Positions 47,234 to 58,525 of a DNA stretch of 64,000 nucleotides are shown one piece after another. Every line of letters begins with the position of its first letter. The stretch's first letter is position 1. This DNA is from Mangifera indica (Eukaryota; Streptophyta; Magnoliopsida; Sapindales; Anacardiaceae). The stretch lies in NCBI RefSeq assembly GCF_011075055.1, contig NC_058149.1, positions 1,007,001-1,071,000 of the forward strand, read 5' to 3'. The notes below the pieces were generated by a model. The model was given only the letters and a program-made list of their open reading frames with translations, did not search any database and was not told the DNA's origin. A program made the position numbers and the translations under genes.

Positions 47234-48119
47234 CTATATAGAGTAAATGAAATATATAAACAAAAATAAATATGATATACTCTAAACATTAATCTAAATT
47301 AATGTTTTATTATATGGAGCAAAACATACTATTAGAAAAAGGCCTAATCAAATTAATATTGAACTATGAGAGAAATATTGAACAAAACATTCTACTCATA
47401 AAGAAAAAAAAAGTATACGGAAAATATATAAGACAGTCCATAAACTAATTATATATATATGAACATGGTACCCCAAAAAGTTTATCAAGTATTTTTCATA
47501 TTATTTTTAGTTCTAAATATAATTTCAAAATAATTGTATTATAATCATAAATTAAATGTATTATAGATTAAAATTAATTTAATTTATTAACAGCTCATAG
47601 TTAAAATTATAATAACTAATTGATATTTTATGTAGTAGTTAAAATGGTATTTATATTTGTATTTTTCTTTTCTTTGAATTGAGATTATCAATTTACGGCC
47701 CCTTATTTTAGAAACAATACTTAAAAGTCCACTTTAAAATTAACCATTTTTACTTTAATACCCTTCTTAGTGACTATTTTAAATTTAATTAGGCATCTAA
47801 TATTTAATATGTCAACTAGAGAAAATAACCTCAGCAGGATTAAATAAATATGTTTTTGGTTTAATTAATGTATAAATAAAATGCACAATTAAAGAATATA
47901 TAAACCAGTCTCACCAAATCCGTTATTATTTTGTTAAAAATGCAAAACAAAATTTAGCAAAGCTACTGAATAATTATGAGAATAATTTAAAGTAATATAC
48001 TTACCATGATTAGGAAGTCTTCCACAAATTAAGATTAATATTATTCTTAATTTGTAGAATTTTTTTTTTCAAAAAAAAGAATTGGATGGATAATGTTGTA
48101 AGGAAAAAGAAATATTGAC

Positions 48120-48266
48120 CTTGCTTACTTAACGTGCTTGTGAGATTACAATTATAAAGCAGTAAAGTCTCAAGAGAATTGTATGACCCATTCAATATCG
48201 TAAGGAAATTGTTGAGTGCAATTCCTTCCATTTCTACATATTTCAAACTCTTGAGAGTATGTAAAA
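48120..48266 (-). CDS. RLP copy B type-C LRR exon (first)
   Basis: The exon is 147 bp, TTGCAG|TTTTAC to CAAG|GTCAAT, with HTLKSLKYVEMEGIALNN and LLLYNCNLTSTLSKQ. A scrap of exon-5-type end (48003-48028) follows, as after the second type-C exon. Confidence 0.82.
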
Positions 48267-48433
48267 CTGCAAACAATATCATATTAATTTATTAGACCAT
48301 CTTAACTCAATTATCTTAACTGAATTAATATATGATATCATGCCATATTAGTAAGTCATTGATGACTTGATAATATATCAATTTTCAATAGAACAATTAG
48401 TTTAACATAGAAGGAGAGGAAAAACTTACTAAC

Positions 48434-48505
48434 CTTGATTTAAAGTGTTTTTGAGGTCAGTATATCCAATTGATAAGTATGTCAAATTCTTGAAAATAGG
48501 CAAGT
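48434..48505 (-). CDS. RLP copy B type-B LRR exon (first)
   Basis: The exon is 72 bp, ATGTAG|ACTTGC to CAAG|GTTAGT, with DLPIFKNLTYLSIGYTDL. Confidence 0.8.
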
Positions 48506-48965
48506 CTACATAAAACAAAAGAAATATATAAATGGAAATAAATAAGATATAACCTCAACATTAATTTAAATTAATTTTTTTTATATTGAACAAAATAAAT
48601 TATGAAAAATTTTCTAATTAAATCAAATATTGGACAATGAGATATGAATGACCTATGAGACCTGAGTTTTCATCTGTAGTACAAAAGTAATTAAATATCC
48701 CAATCCAATTAACAATTATGCTAAATTAGAAATTTGTTGCCATTATTAATATTATAAATAATTTTTTTTATGTAAGTAATAAAAATCAAAATTAATATTT
48801 GAAAGTTTTCCATTTTTATGTTTAGGCATAGGCCATAAAAAAAATGTTTTAACTTATTCAAAAAACATATTCTAGTGAAGATTATTGATGAAGTTCATTC
48901 ATAAGTGTTGTGATGAGTAACAACAAACAACAATAATTTGTAATTATTTGAAAATATATTCTCAC

Positions 48966-49112
48966 CTTGGTCAAATAGAGTATCATTGAGGTTACTATAG
49001 TAAATTGCTATAGACTCAAGAGAATTCATGGCCCCAAGTATTTGAAGAAAGTTGTTATGAATAATAGAGTAACCGATTTCTAGACTTGTCAAATTATTGA
49101 ATGTAGGCAATT
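48966..49112 (-). CDS. RLP copy B type-A LRR exon
   Basis: The exon is 147 bp, GTAG|AATTG to CAAG|GTGAGA (a strong donor), with FNNLTSLEIGYSIIHNNFLQ and AIYYSNLNDTLFDQ. Confidence 0.82.
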
Positions 49113-50026
49113 CTACACAAAGAAAAAAATATGTGTAAGGAAAATAAAGAAAACATTTCATAAACTAATTGTATATATCAACATGGTCAACCCAAAAGTT
49201 TATAAAATATTTATCATATTATTATTGGTTCTTATAATTTCAAAAATAATTGTATTATAATCATAAATTAAAAGTATTATAGATTAAAAATAAATTTAAA
49301 TTTAACAACTGATATCTAAAATAATAAAAATATAATTGGTAAAATAATTAAAATGGAACTTAAACTTTAATTTTTGTTTCGAATAAGGGAGATTATCAAC
49401 TTAGGACAATTAATTGTACAAACAATAATTAAAGACATAAGTTATAAAACTTGTTTGAAAAGGCATCTTAACACCCAAATTTTATCAAAATTAACTGTTT
49501 GACCACATTTACAGTAATACCCTTATAATGAAATTATATTAAAAACTATTGGTGTTGTGGAAAACAACTATTTTACATATTTAATGTAGACTCTTTTGTA
49601 AAACACTGATTGAATTTGCTAATATTATGAATTAGAAATTATTAGCATTATTAATATTAAAAATAATACAAGACAATAAATTAATGTTGTTGGAAATTTG
49701 TATGGTCATTGCAAAAGTCTAAAAGTATTTTTCATATTATTATTTGTTCTAATCATAATTTTGAAATAATTGTATTATAACCATAAATTCATAGAATTAT
49801 AGATTCAAATAAATTTAAATTTAAATTTAAATAATTGTATTATTAATATTATAAATAATTTGTTTATGTAAGTAATACAATTCAAAACTAATATTTGAAA
49901 GTTTTCCATTTTTAGTCTCAACTTATTCAAAAAGCATAATCTAGTGAAGATTATTAATCAAGTTCATTCATGAGTGTTGTACAACAAGCAACAATAATTT
50001 GTAATTATTTAAAAATATATTTTAAC

Positions 50027-50170
50027 CTTGGTCAAATTGAGTGTCGTTGAGGGTACTATTCCATATTCGTATAAACTCAAGAAAAGGTATGGTCCCAAGC
50101 ATTTGAAGAAAGTTGTAGTGAATTGTGTAATAGATTTCTAACCTTGTCAAATTCTTGAATGTAGACAATT
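50027..50170 (-). pseudogene. RLP copy B type-A LRR exon with mutated acceptor
   Basis: The exon is 144 bp, open, with FKNLTRLEIYYTIHYNFLQM and IRIWNSTLNDTQFDQ and a normal donor CAAG|GTTAAA. The acceptor reads GTGTGG where all sister exons have GT(G)TAG or ATAG. Normal inclusion is unlikely. Skipping keeps phase. Confidence 0.75.
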
Positions 50171-51122
50171 CCACACAAATAAAAAAATATGTGTAAGGAA
50201 AATAATTGTATTATAATCATAAATTCATAAACTAATTGTATATATGAACATGATCACCACAAAAAGTTTATCAAGTATTTTTCATATAAATTTAGTTCTA
50301 AATATAATTTCAAAATAATTGCATTATAATCATAATTTAAATGAATCATAGATTAAAATAAATTTATTTTTTTAACAGCTCATAGTTAAAATTATAAGAA
50401 CTAATTGATATTTTATGTAATAGTTAAAATGGTATTTAAACTTTTATTTTTCTTTTTTATTAAGAAGATTGTCAATTTACGATCACTTTTTTTTCATCTT
50501 ATTATTGGTTCTAATTATAATTTTGAAATAATTGTATTATAATCATAAATTCATAGTATTACAGATTCAAATAAATTTAAATTTAACAACTTACAACTTG
50601 TTAAAATATCAAAAACTAATTGATTTTTTCAATAATAATTAAAATAGAAATTAAACAATTATTTTTGTTTCCAATTAAAATGGAACAATAATAATGTTGC
50701 TTGTAATTGCATAAACTAATTTTACAAATAATAGTAAAAGACCGTAACTTATAAAAACTTATTGAAAAAGACCACTTAACACCTAGACTTTGTTAAAGTT
50801 AAGTGTTTGATAGATTTACTATAATACCCTTCTTAATGACTATTTTGATTGGGCATATAATATTTAACACATCTAAAATAATTTCAACTCCATTAAATAA
50901 AGTTGTCTTTTGTTTAATGTATGAAAATACAATATTATACATTTAGAGAATATATAAATCAAATTTCAATTTATTCTCACCAAATCCTTTCTTATAGATC
51001 AAAATTCAATGTTTTCATTTTATTTCGTTGAAAAGGTAAAACAAATTTTATCATAATTATTTAGTACTTAAGAGAATTATTTAAAATGATTTTTTTTTGT
51101 TGGGCAATATTAATGTACTTAC

Positions 51123-51275
51123 CATGACTAGAAAGTCTTCCATTGATATTACAATACCACAATTCAAAAGATTGTAAGGATGACAATGAACCCAATGTTT
51201 GAAAGAGACTATTCTCATCACTAATAGACACATTTATTAGAGAAAGTGAACATAACTTTCTCAAACCTGCATCAC
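51123..51275 (-). CDS. RLP copy B exon 5 (LRRs)
   Basis: The exon is 153 bp, ACACAG|GTGATG to CATG|GTAAGT, with LRKLCSLSLINVSISDENSL and SFELWYCNINGRLSSH. It is the in-frame partner of the frameshifted exon in copy A. Confidence 0.85.
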
Positions 51276-51505
51276 CTGTGTATATATAAAAAGATTCAAA
51301 CACAAGTATTTTCATTACTTTCTCATGAAAAAATGTTCCCCAAATTTATTTGATTTAAGGGATAAAAAGATAATGGTAATAGAAATACCCTTTATTTCAT
51401 TTTGCATCTCATAAAAAGGAAATTTAGGAAAACAATGACTAGTGTTTGATTACTATATTAGGTTTGGTTTGAAATTATTAAAAAAGATTATGTAATTGTC
51501 AATAC

Positions 51506-51580
51506 CTTTTGAGAATACGATTTTGTTAATTTGATTTTCTCCCATGTATAATACTTCTAAATTGCTCAAAGAGACCAGTT
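51506..51580 (-). CDS. RLP copy B exon 4 (single LRR)
   Basis: The exon is 75 bp, ATTCCCAG to CAAAAG|GTATTG, with ELVSLSNLEVLYMGENQINK. Confidence 0.85.
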
Positions 51581-51924
51581 CTGGGAATAATTATAACAAG
51601 AGTAAGTTAAAATAGTAAATTCAAAGGAATTTAATTCAATGCTTTTGATTTCGTTAAAGCTCATATGCAAATTATTCAAACTACTCAAGAGAGACGAAAA
51701 TAGAATATGCAACACCTATAAACATTCTTTATATTATTTAAAAATAAATCTATTAATGATGAAGGATCATTGGTTCTACTATGTTTAATGATAAAATACT
51801 TATATTAGTTTAATTTTAAATGATGTTCAAGTCGGCTAATGACATATTTTCAATTAACAAAAGAAAGACAATATATAAAATCTTGTTATCAATAAGAGAA
51901 ATCAAAGAAGAGAAGCAGACTTAC

Positions 51925-52068
51925 CTCGAAAATCAAATGTTCCTTTCAATCCAATGTTAACAATATGTAATTCTTTTAATGAAGAAAGAACAGACACATA
52001 TGATAGTATGTTATGGTTGAAGGTGTTACCGCTTAAACTGAAATACTCCAAGTTGGTCAACTTTGATA
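51925..52068 (-). CDS. RLP copy B exon 3 (LRRs)
   Basis: The exon is 144 bp, TTTTTCAG to CGAG|GTAAGT, with KLTNLEYFSLSGNTFNHNIL and SLKELHIVNIGLKGTFDF. Confidence 0.86.
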
Positions 52069-52085
52069 CTGAAAAACAGCCCACC

Positions 52086-52127
52086 AATAATAATAATAAT
52101 AATAATGATAATAATAATAATAATAGT
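52086..52127. repeat. (AAT)n microsatellite in intron 2 of RLP copy B
   Basis: It has about fourteen units with one GAT interruption. It sits at the same place as the pure (AAT)14 tract of copy A. Confidence 0.95.
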
Positions 52128-52150
52128 TAAGTTATGTAATGTAACATTAC

Positions 52151-52309
52151 CATTAAAATGGTTTAGTTCCCTTAAATGATTATGAGCTAAACTTAAATTC
52201 TTGAGAGATGAATGTTCGCTCAAAGTTGATAAAATAGAGCTATCATTAAACATATTGTAACTGAGGTAGAGATCCTTAAGATTACTCAAGTGTGATAATC
52301 TTTCAAAAC
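52151..52309 (-). CDS. RLP copy B exon 2 (LRRs)
   Basis: The exon is 159 bp, TTACAG|GTTTTG to AATG|GTAATG, with LSNLKDLYLSYNMFNDSSIL and SSLKNLSLAHNHLRELNHF. Confidence 0.87.
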
Positions 52310-52409
52310 CTGTAAAAATATCTTATTAATAAATTAAATTTAGCAAATTAAAGTAAATATGCATTATTTAAAAACAATTCATCAATTATGAGGATGGATA
52401 GTGAAATAC

Positions 52410-52776
52410 CTTCATTCTTAACACAACCGACTATACGATTGTTACTTAAATAAAGTCTTTCTAGTTCTTGGAAGGGAGAAAACAAAGAAACATTCAGGTT
52501 CCACTCGCCTAATTCAGGATCTCTTGCATATTCTAGATCAAGACCTATCACTCTGCCTGTTGTATTGCTGCATTCAATCTTTTTCCATCGACAACAATCT
52601 GATGAATCATTATCTCCCTCAACCGAATATGGAATTGAGTAAAGATAATTGAAGAAATGTTTAAGTTGCAAGAGAGCATATTTTTCTTGCTTCAAACAAC
52701 TCTCAACTCTCCATCTTTTTGATGAAATAAACATCAACATCAAAATTAACCACACCCATACACATTTTAACTCCAT
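52410..52776 (-). CDS. RLP copy B exon 1: signal peptide and LRR N-cap
   Basis: The ATG at 52776 is followed by a leader V-W-V-W-L-I-L-M-L-M-F-I, then CLKQEKYALLQLKHFF and SDCCRWKKIEC. The tryptophan present in copy A before the acidic loop (DWVEGD) is replaced (YSVEGD). The exon is 367 bp with the same donor as copy A. Confidence 0.88.
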
Positions 52777-52836
52777 CTCTCAATAATAATACTCAAATCT
52801 TTTAGCTTCTGTGATTGCCAAAAGATTGGCTTTGGG

Positions 52837-52844
52837 TATTTATA
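52837..52844 (-). promoter_or_regulatory. TATA box of RLP copy B
   Basis: TATAAATA on the minus strand lies 61 bp before the ATG, as in copy A, within a conserved context (ACCCAAAGCCAATC immediately downstream). Confidence 0.65.
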
Positions 52845-54294
52845 GTATGGTGACATGTTGAATGTCTTTTTCAATGAATTTTCTTTATATCTTTCCTCTT
52901 TTATGGTCATTAAATATTTTATTAATTTTTTTTATCAATAGAAAATAATAATACATTAATTAAATATATGGTATCAATCAATTGGAAAACCTTACAATAA
53001 GTTTGAGAAATATATATAACTTTAGTTTAACTTATACTTTCTCTATAATAGCTATGTAAACAAATTAAAAATTATGTAACACAAATTAATGTAAGTTAAA
53101 GATTATCTCACAAATATTATATTATATCTTAATATTGTACTAACCAAAAAAAGAAGAATATTTCCATTCCTCAAAAGCTAATCTTTAGGTAGCAATATTA
53201 ATTACTATAAAGTGATGAAGAGGCCAAGAAAGACATAGTTAGCGTTGGTCCCTTAGTCCCTACCATTTGTGACTACAACTAACATCCTATCAACTCCATA
53301 AAAACAAATAACGTGATTTTAGACTTGACTTATCTACGCAACTTGAAGTTTAAGTTGGTACATTTACATTTCAAACTTCTTTTATCATCAATCATACAAT
53401 TATCTTAATCCTCCAGTCCTTACAACATTGACAAGACACTACCCCAAAAGATACGTATTGTCATTTCAATAATAATCTATTTTCTTTTTAAACAATTGGT
53501 GAAATTGACTTTAAAGACTTTTTTTGCAAGACCTTTACAGATAAAGACTTTTATAGAAGAATAATTGATTCTAACCCTATATGCAAAGACTCATAAATGT
53601 TATCTTCTTAATGAAGAAATCACAGAAATATTATAACTATTTTCCACAATTTACTTTTCCAACGGGACAAAAAGTCAATTGGTCAACTAGTCAACATAAT
53701 TTATTTAATTTGCCGTGAAAAATAGGTAGGAAATTCCAGTAACAAGACGCAAAAATTTCTTGAACTTAAAGTAATGTCATTTTATTTTAATTTTATTATT
53801 ATAAAATAATTATTAAAAATTAAAAATAATTACATTTAATATATATTTTATAATAAAAAGGGCTATATCTATTATTTTGGAATTGGTGGCCCAACTATTT
53901 CATTATTTGAAACTTCAAATTTTTTATATAAATACTGAAATCTTATTTGTGCACATAAATCATTTGCTTATGTTTTTATTTTCTATTTTTGTGCACAAAT
54001 ATTTGTGTGAATCAATTTTATTTATTATTTTAGGCATATTTGTGTGATTCAAGTTAGAATAAGACCGCAGACACACATGTGTTGGAATATTATTGTATTA
54101 GTTAGGTATGAATGTCAATGGATGACAATGAACAATAACACTAAAATTTATGTTGGATAGAAAAATGGTTATAATTCAACCGATCATAATATACGATGAA
54201 TTGATAGAGTTATTGAGTGAGTGTTTACATATTGACATCAGTAATTTATACAAATGAAATTAGAATAAACTTTATTGCAAATATTTTAACCTTA

Positions 54295-54715
54295 AACATA
54301 ACTTAAAATTGTAAACCCTACACTGTAAATCATAAAATGTAAACTCTAAAATTTAATCCAAAACCATATATTGAAACCCTAAGCTTAAACCTAAACATTA
54401 TACTTAAACCCTAAGCTTAAGCATTAAACTTTAACTTTATGCTTTATTCCTAAACCTTAACCCTAAACATAAACTTAAATCTTAACTGGAGTCTTAGATT
54501 TTAAACTTAAACTTTAAACCGTATCGTTATACTTAAACTCTAAACTGTATCTTTATTCTTAAACTCTAAACTTTAAACTTGAAATCTTATACATAAACCT
54601 TAATCTTAAACCTTAACCTTAAACTTTAACCCTAACCCTTATACTTAAACTTTAGACTTTAAGTTTAAACTTAAACAATAAGCCTTAACCCTAAACTTAA
54701 ATCTTAAACCTTATT
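54295..54715. repeat. Degenerate AAACCCTAA/AAACTTTAA word array
   Basis: The array has dozens of 6-8-bp words such as AAACCTTAAC, TAAACCCTAAGC and CTTAAACTTTA. They resemble the plant telomere unit AAACCCT but are too irregular for telomere origin. It is repeated in the second flank at 58015-58525. Confidence 0.8.
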
Positions 54716-56244
54716 TGATATTGTATATATTACTTGTTGTTCAATAATTTGTTTATCCAAATTTAGTTCTCAAAATGCTATTGAATGAAATCAAAAACCA
54801 ATAAATTAATTAAATTAGTTTGTACAATCAAGTATGAAACAATGAATATTAAGGAAGATGATCACATACCAAATAGAATGTATGTTGGCACGTTGTTTGT
54901 ATAGTCCATAAACTCATAACAAGGGTGAACACGTATTAGTTGAACCGGACATCCACTTTAATAGGTCAGAGCCAAAACTCATTCTTTCAATTCCCTTATT
55001 GATCTCCCTTTGCAGTATTAACAAGATCAATACACTATTGAATATGGTCATGTTGAAGTCCAAGAAGGCCCCAAACATATTTTCCTAAATAATGTCATTT
55101 GATTGTCGTTCAATTTTTCTAAATCTCATTAATTTTTTTTTTCAACTTTCATCTACACTTGCACTCTAAAGCGGTGAGAAATTAGGAACTTCTCAACCAC
55201 TTACTCAAGTTGTCTCGCCGAACCTTGAAATTTTCTTTATGAAGTACTCCATTTTGCAACAAAAAAAAATCCAGAAAAAATAGTCAACGACACAAAATAT
55301 TAAATAATTCAACTTTTATCTAATAAATTACATAAATTTGTTTAAAAGAATAAGAATATTAAAAATTTTCACGAATTTCCAACAAACTATGAAATATCAA
55401 TAGCCCTTATAATTTTGAAAATATTCTTAAACCTCCGATACGCTGAACATAATTGCATTTATTCCCTTAATGTGAAAATTTTACACTTACCCCTACTTAT
55501 GCTAAAATTAAAAAGAAGAAAAAACTATAATTTCACCATAACAACATACTACATGAGTTCTATATATTTATTTAGCCCCCTTAGCTTACAAAATTTATAC
55601 AGACACACTCAAATGAGACATTTTAATATGTTAAAGCAAATTACAATAAACCCCCTTAACTTATAAATCTATCACTTATTAGGTATTCAAATATCAAAGT
55701 GGAACATTGAATATTCTTCAAAGTTTAGTCTTTGTAGGCCAAAATTGGTCAATATTACCCATACTTGTACAAAATTGGTTAAATAAAGAGTCACAAATAA
55801 CTTTTTTTTCCCCTATTTTTACATACAAATGTGTTCAAACCTTAAAAAAAAGGCTCATCAACTATAACAAATGATAATTATTCGGTAGTTGGCCAATTTA
55901 TTATAAACCCTAAAAAAATTTATGTTAATTAATTACACTTTTATTAAACATATAACAATTATGGGACCTAATTGATGACATTGTCGAATTGAAAAACACG
56001 ATTGTCATAGTTGATCATCAATATCTTATATGTTCATAAAGAGTGATATAAATCAATACGTTTTCTACGGTTTATTTTCCAATAGGGCAAGAAGTCAATG
56101 CACAAATTATTTAAAATGGGAGGATGTCGTGGATGAGAAGTTGGAAAAACCATTTGAATAAATTACCAACATTAATATGCAGACACTCACTCAATTATAC
56201 TCCAAGCCTTTTGCTTCTGTGACTACCAAGAGATTGACTTTGGG

Positions 56245-56252
56245 TATTTATA
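56245..56252 (-). promoter_or_regulatory. Orphan TATA box of a lost RLP copy
   Basis: The same TATAAATA and surrounding bases are present as in copies A and B, without a coding exon in the expected position downstream. Confidence 0.5.
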
Positions 56253-56616
56253 ATATAGTGACATGTTGAATGTCTTTTTCAATACATTTTCCTTATATTT
56301 TTCCTCTTTTATAGTCATTATATATTTTATTAAATTTTTTGATCAACAAAAAATAATAATACATTAATTAAATATTTGGTATCAATCAGTTAGAAAATCT
56401 ACAATAAGTTTTAAAAATATCTATAGATTTAGTTCAGTTTATACTTTGTCTATATGAGCTATATAAACAAATAAAAAATTATATAACATAAATTAATGTA
56501 ATTATATTAATTTGTCTCACAAATGTTATATTATATCTCAATATTGTACTGGCTAAAAAATAAGAATATTTCCACTCCACAAAAACTAATCTTCATGTAA
56601 CAACTTCAATTATTAT

Positions 56617-57162
56617 AAAGCGATAAAAAGGCCAAGAAGGGCACAATTACTATTGGTCCCCTAGTCCCTACCATTTGTAGTTTCAACTAGTATTCTATCA
56701 ACTTTATGAAAACCAATAACGCGGTTTCAGACTTGACTTATCTTTGCAACTTGAAGTTTAAGTTGGTACATTTACTTTTCACATTTCTATTAGCATCAAT
56801 CATACAACTATCTCAGTCTCACATTCACCACCACATTAAAAAGATACTACCCCAAAAGATACTTATTGCCATTTAAGTAACAGTCTATATGAAGCGATAA
56901 AGAGGCCAAGAAAGGCACAATTACTAATGGTCCCCTAGTCCCCACCATTTCTAGTTTCAACTAGCATTCCATCAACTTCATGAAAACTAATAACGCAGTT
57001 TTAGACTTGACTTATCTTTGCAACTTGAAGTTCAAGTTGGTACATTTACTTTTCACACTTCTATTAGTATCAATCATACAACTATCTTAGTCCCACATTC
57101 GCCACCATATTAAAAAAATACTATCTCAAAAGATATGTATTGCCATTTGAGTAACAGTCTAT
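56617..57162. repeat. 273-bp tandem duplication
   Basis: Two adjacent units each run from AAGCGATAAA(A/G)AGGCCAAG to AGTAACAGTCTAT, with moderate divergence. They are non-coding. Confidence 0.8.
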
Positions 57163-58014
57163 TTTCCTTTTAAGCAATTGGTAAAATTGACTTTAAAGAT
57201 TTTTTTGGAAGACGTTTACATAAATATAATTGATTCTAACCCTACATGTAAAGACCCATAACTGTCATCTTCTTAATGAAGAAATGACTAAAACATTATA
57301 ACTATTTTCCATAGTTTACATGTCTAATGGGGCAAAAAGTCAACTAGTTAATACAATTTATTTAATTTGCCACGGAAAAAAAGTTAAAAATTCTAGTAAC
57401 ATGACGCAAAGACATTAATTTCTTGAACTCAAAAGTAATGTCATTTTATTTTGATTTTATTATTATAAAATAATTATTAAAAATTAAAAAATAATTACAT
57501 TTAATATATAATTTATAATAAGAAATGGCTATATCTATTATTTTGGAATTGGTGGCCCAACTGTTTCATTGAAACTTCAAATTTTTTATACAAAGACCAA
57601 AATCATGTTTGTGCATATAAATCATTTGTTTATGTTTTCATTTTCTATTTTTGTGCATAAATATTTGTGTGAATCATTTTTATTTATTATTTACACATTT
57701 CTGTGATTCAAGTTAGCATGAGACTATAGACACACAATGTAAAAAGGATGATTTCGTAGTAGCAATATGTGTTGGAAATTTTTTATAAACTTGCATGGAT
57801 ACATGATCAAAATGTTGAATATTATTGTATTAGTTAGGTACGAAAGTCAATGGATGACAACAAACAAAACACTATAATTTATGTTGGAGGGAAAATTTGT
57901 TATAATTCAACTGACCTTAATATACGATGGATTAATAGAGTTATTGAGTAAATGTCCACATATTTACATCGATAATTTATACAAATGAAATTACAGTAAA
58001 CCTTATTGCAAAAA

Positions 58015-58525
58015 TTTTAACCCTGAACATAAACAGTAAACATAACACAAAATTGTAAATCCTAAAATGTGAACTCCAAAATTTAATCCAAAACCATATA
58101 TTGAAACCCTAAACTTAAACCTAAACCTTATACTTAAACCCTCAATTTAAGCATTATACTTTAACTTTATGCTTAATTCCTAAACCTTAACCCTAAATAT
58201 AAACATTAAATCTTAACTGTGAGTCTTAAATTTTAAACTTAAGCATTATACTTTAACTTTATGCTTAATTCCTAAATCTTAACCTTAAACATAAACATTA
58301 AATCTTAACTGTGAGTCTTAAATTTTAAACTTAAACTTTAAACCATATCCTTATACTTAAACTCTAAACTTTAAACCCGAAATCTTATACATACTCCTTA
58401 ATCTTAAACCTTAAACTTAAACCTTAACCTTAAACTCTAACCATAAACCTTACACTTAAACCTTAAATTTTAGTTTTAACTTAAACAATAAATCTTAACC
58501 CTAAAGTTTAATCTTAAACCTCATT
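58015..58525. repeat. Degenerate AAACCCTAA-type word array, second copy
   Basis: It is the partner of 54295-54715, about 100 bp longer through an internal duplication that repeats TTTATGCTTAATTCCTAAA. Confidence 0.8.

Larger units (their letters stand above)
41958..52776 (-). pseudogene. LRR receptor-like protein (RLP), copy B, rearranged, possibly still expressible
   Basis: The exons are 52410-52776, 52151-52309, 51925-52068, 51506-51580, 51123-51275, (50027-50170), 48966-49112, 48434-48505, 48120-48266, 46536-46682, 45976-46047, 45721-45867, 44875-45021, 43663-43806 and a last exon ending at 41958. Domain order is as in copy A, but LRR exons of types A, B and C have been amplified within the gene. 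Two defects are visible. The exon at 50027-50170 has GTGTGG instead of GTGTAG as acceptor. A deletion equal to 10784-12845 of copy A removed three exons, the last-exon acceptor and about 175 codons. If the first is skipped and AATTAG at 43589-43590 is used, the spliced exons total 3,552 bp, an open frame of 1,183 residues. Otherwise it is a pseudogene. Confidence 0.85.
52797..55990. repeat. RLP 5' flank, tandemly duplicated as 56190-59797
   Basis: The two copies align throughout: promoter, the GAGGCCAAGAAAG block, the AT-rich middle, the telomere-word array, and a distal block with TTTAGTCTTTGTAGGCCAAA. No protein-coding frame is convincing in either. Confidence 0.8.

Noticed and set aside
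55415..55666. 83-codon plus-strand frame
   Set aside because: It lies in duplicated non-coding RLP flank, and the partner at about 59230-59490 is not open over the same span.
54295..58525. True interstitial telomere repeats
   Set aside because: Exact AAACCCT units are rare and irregular, and the arrays were duplicated with a gene flank. They are recorded only as telomere-like words.
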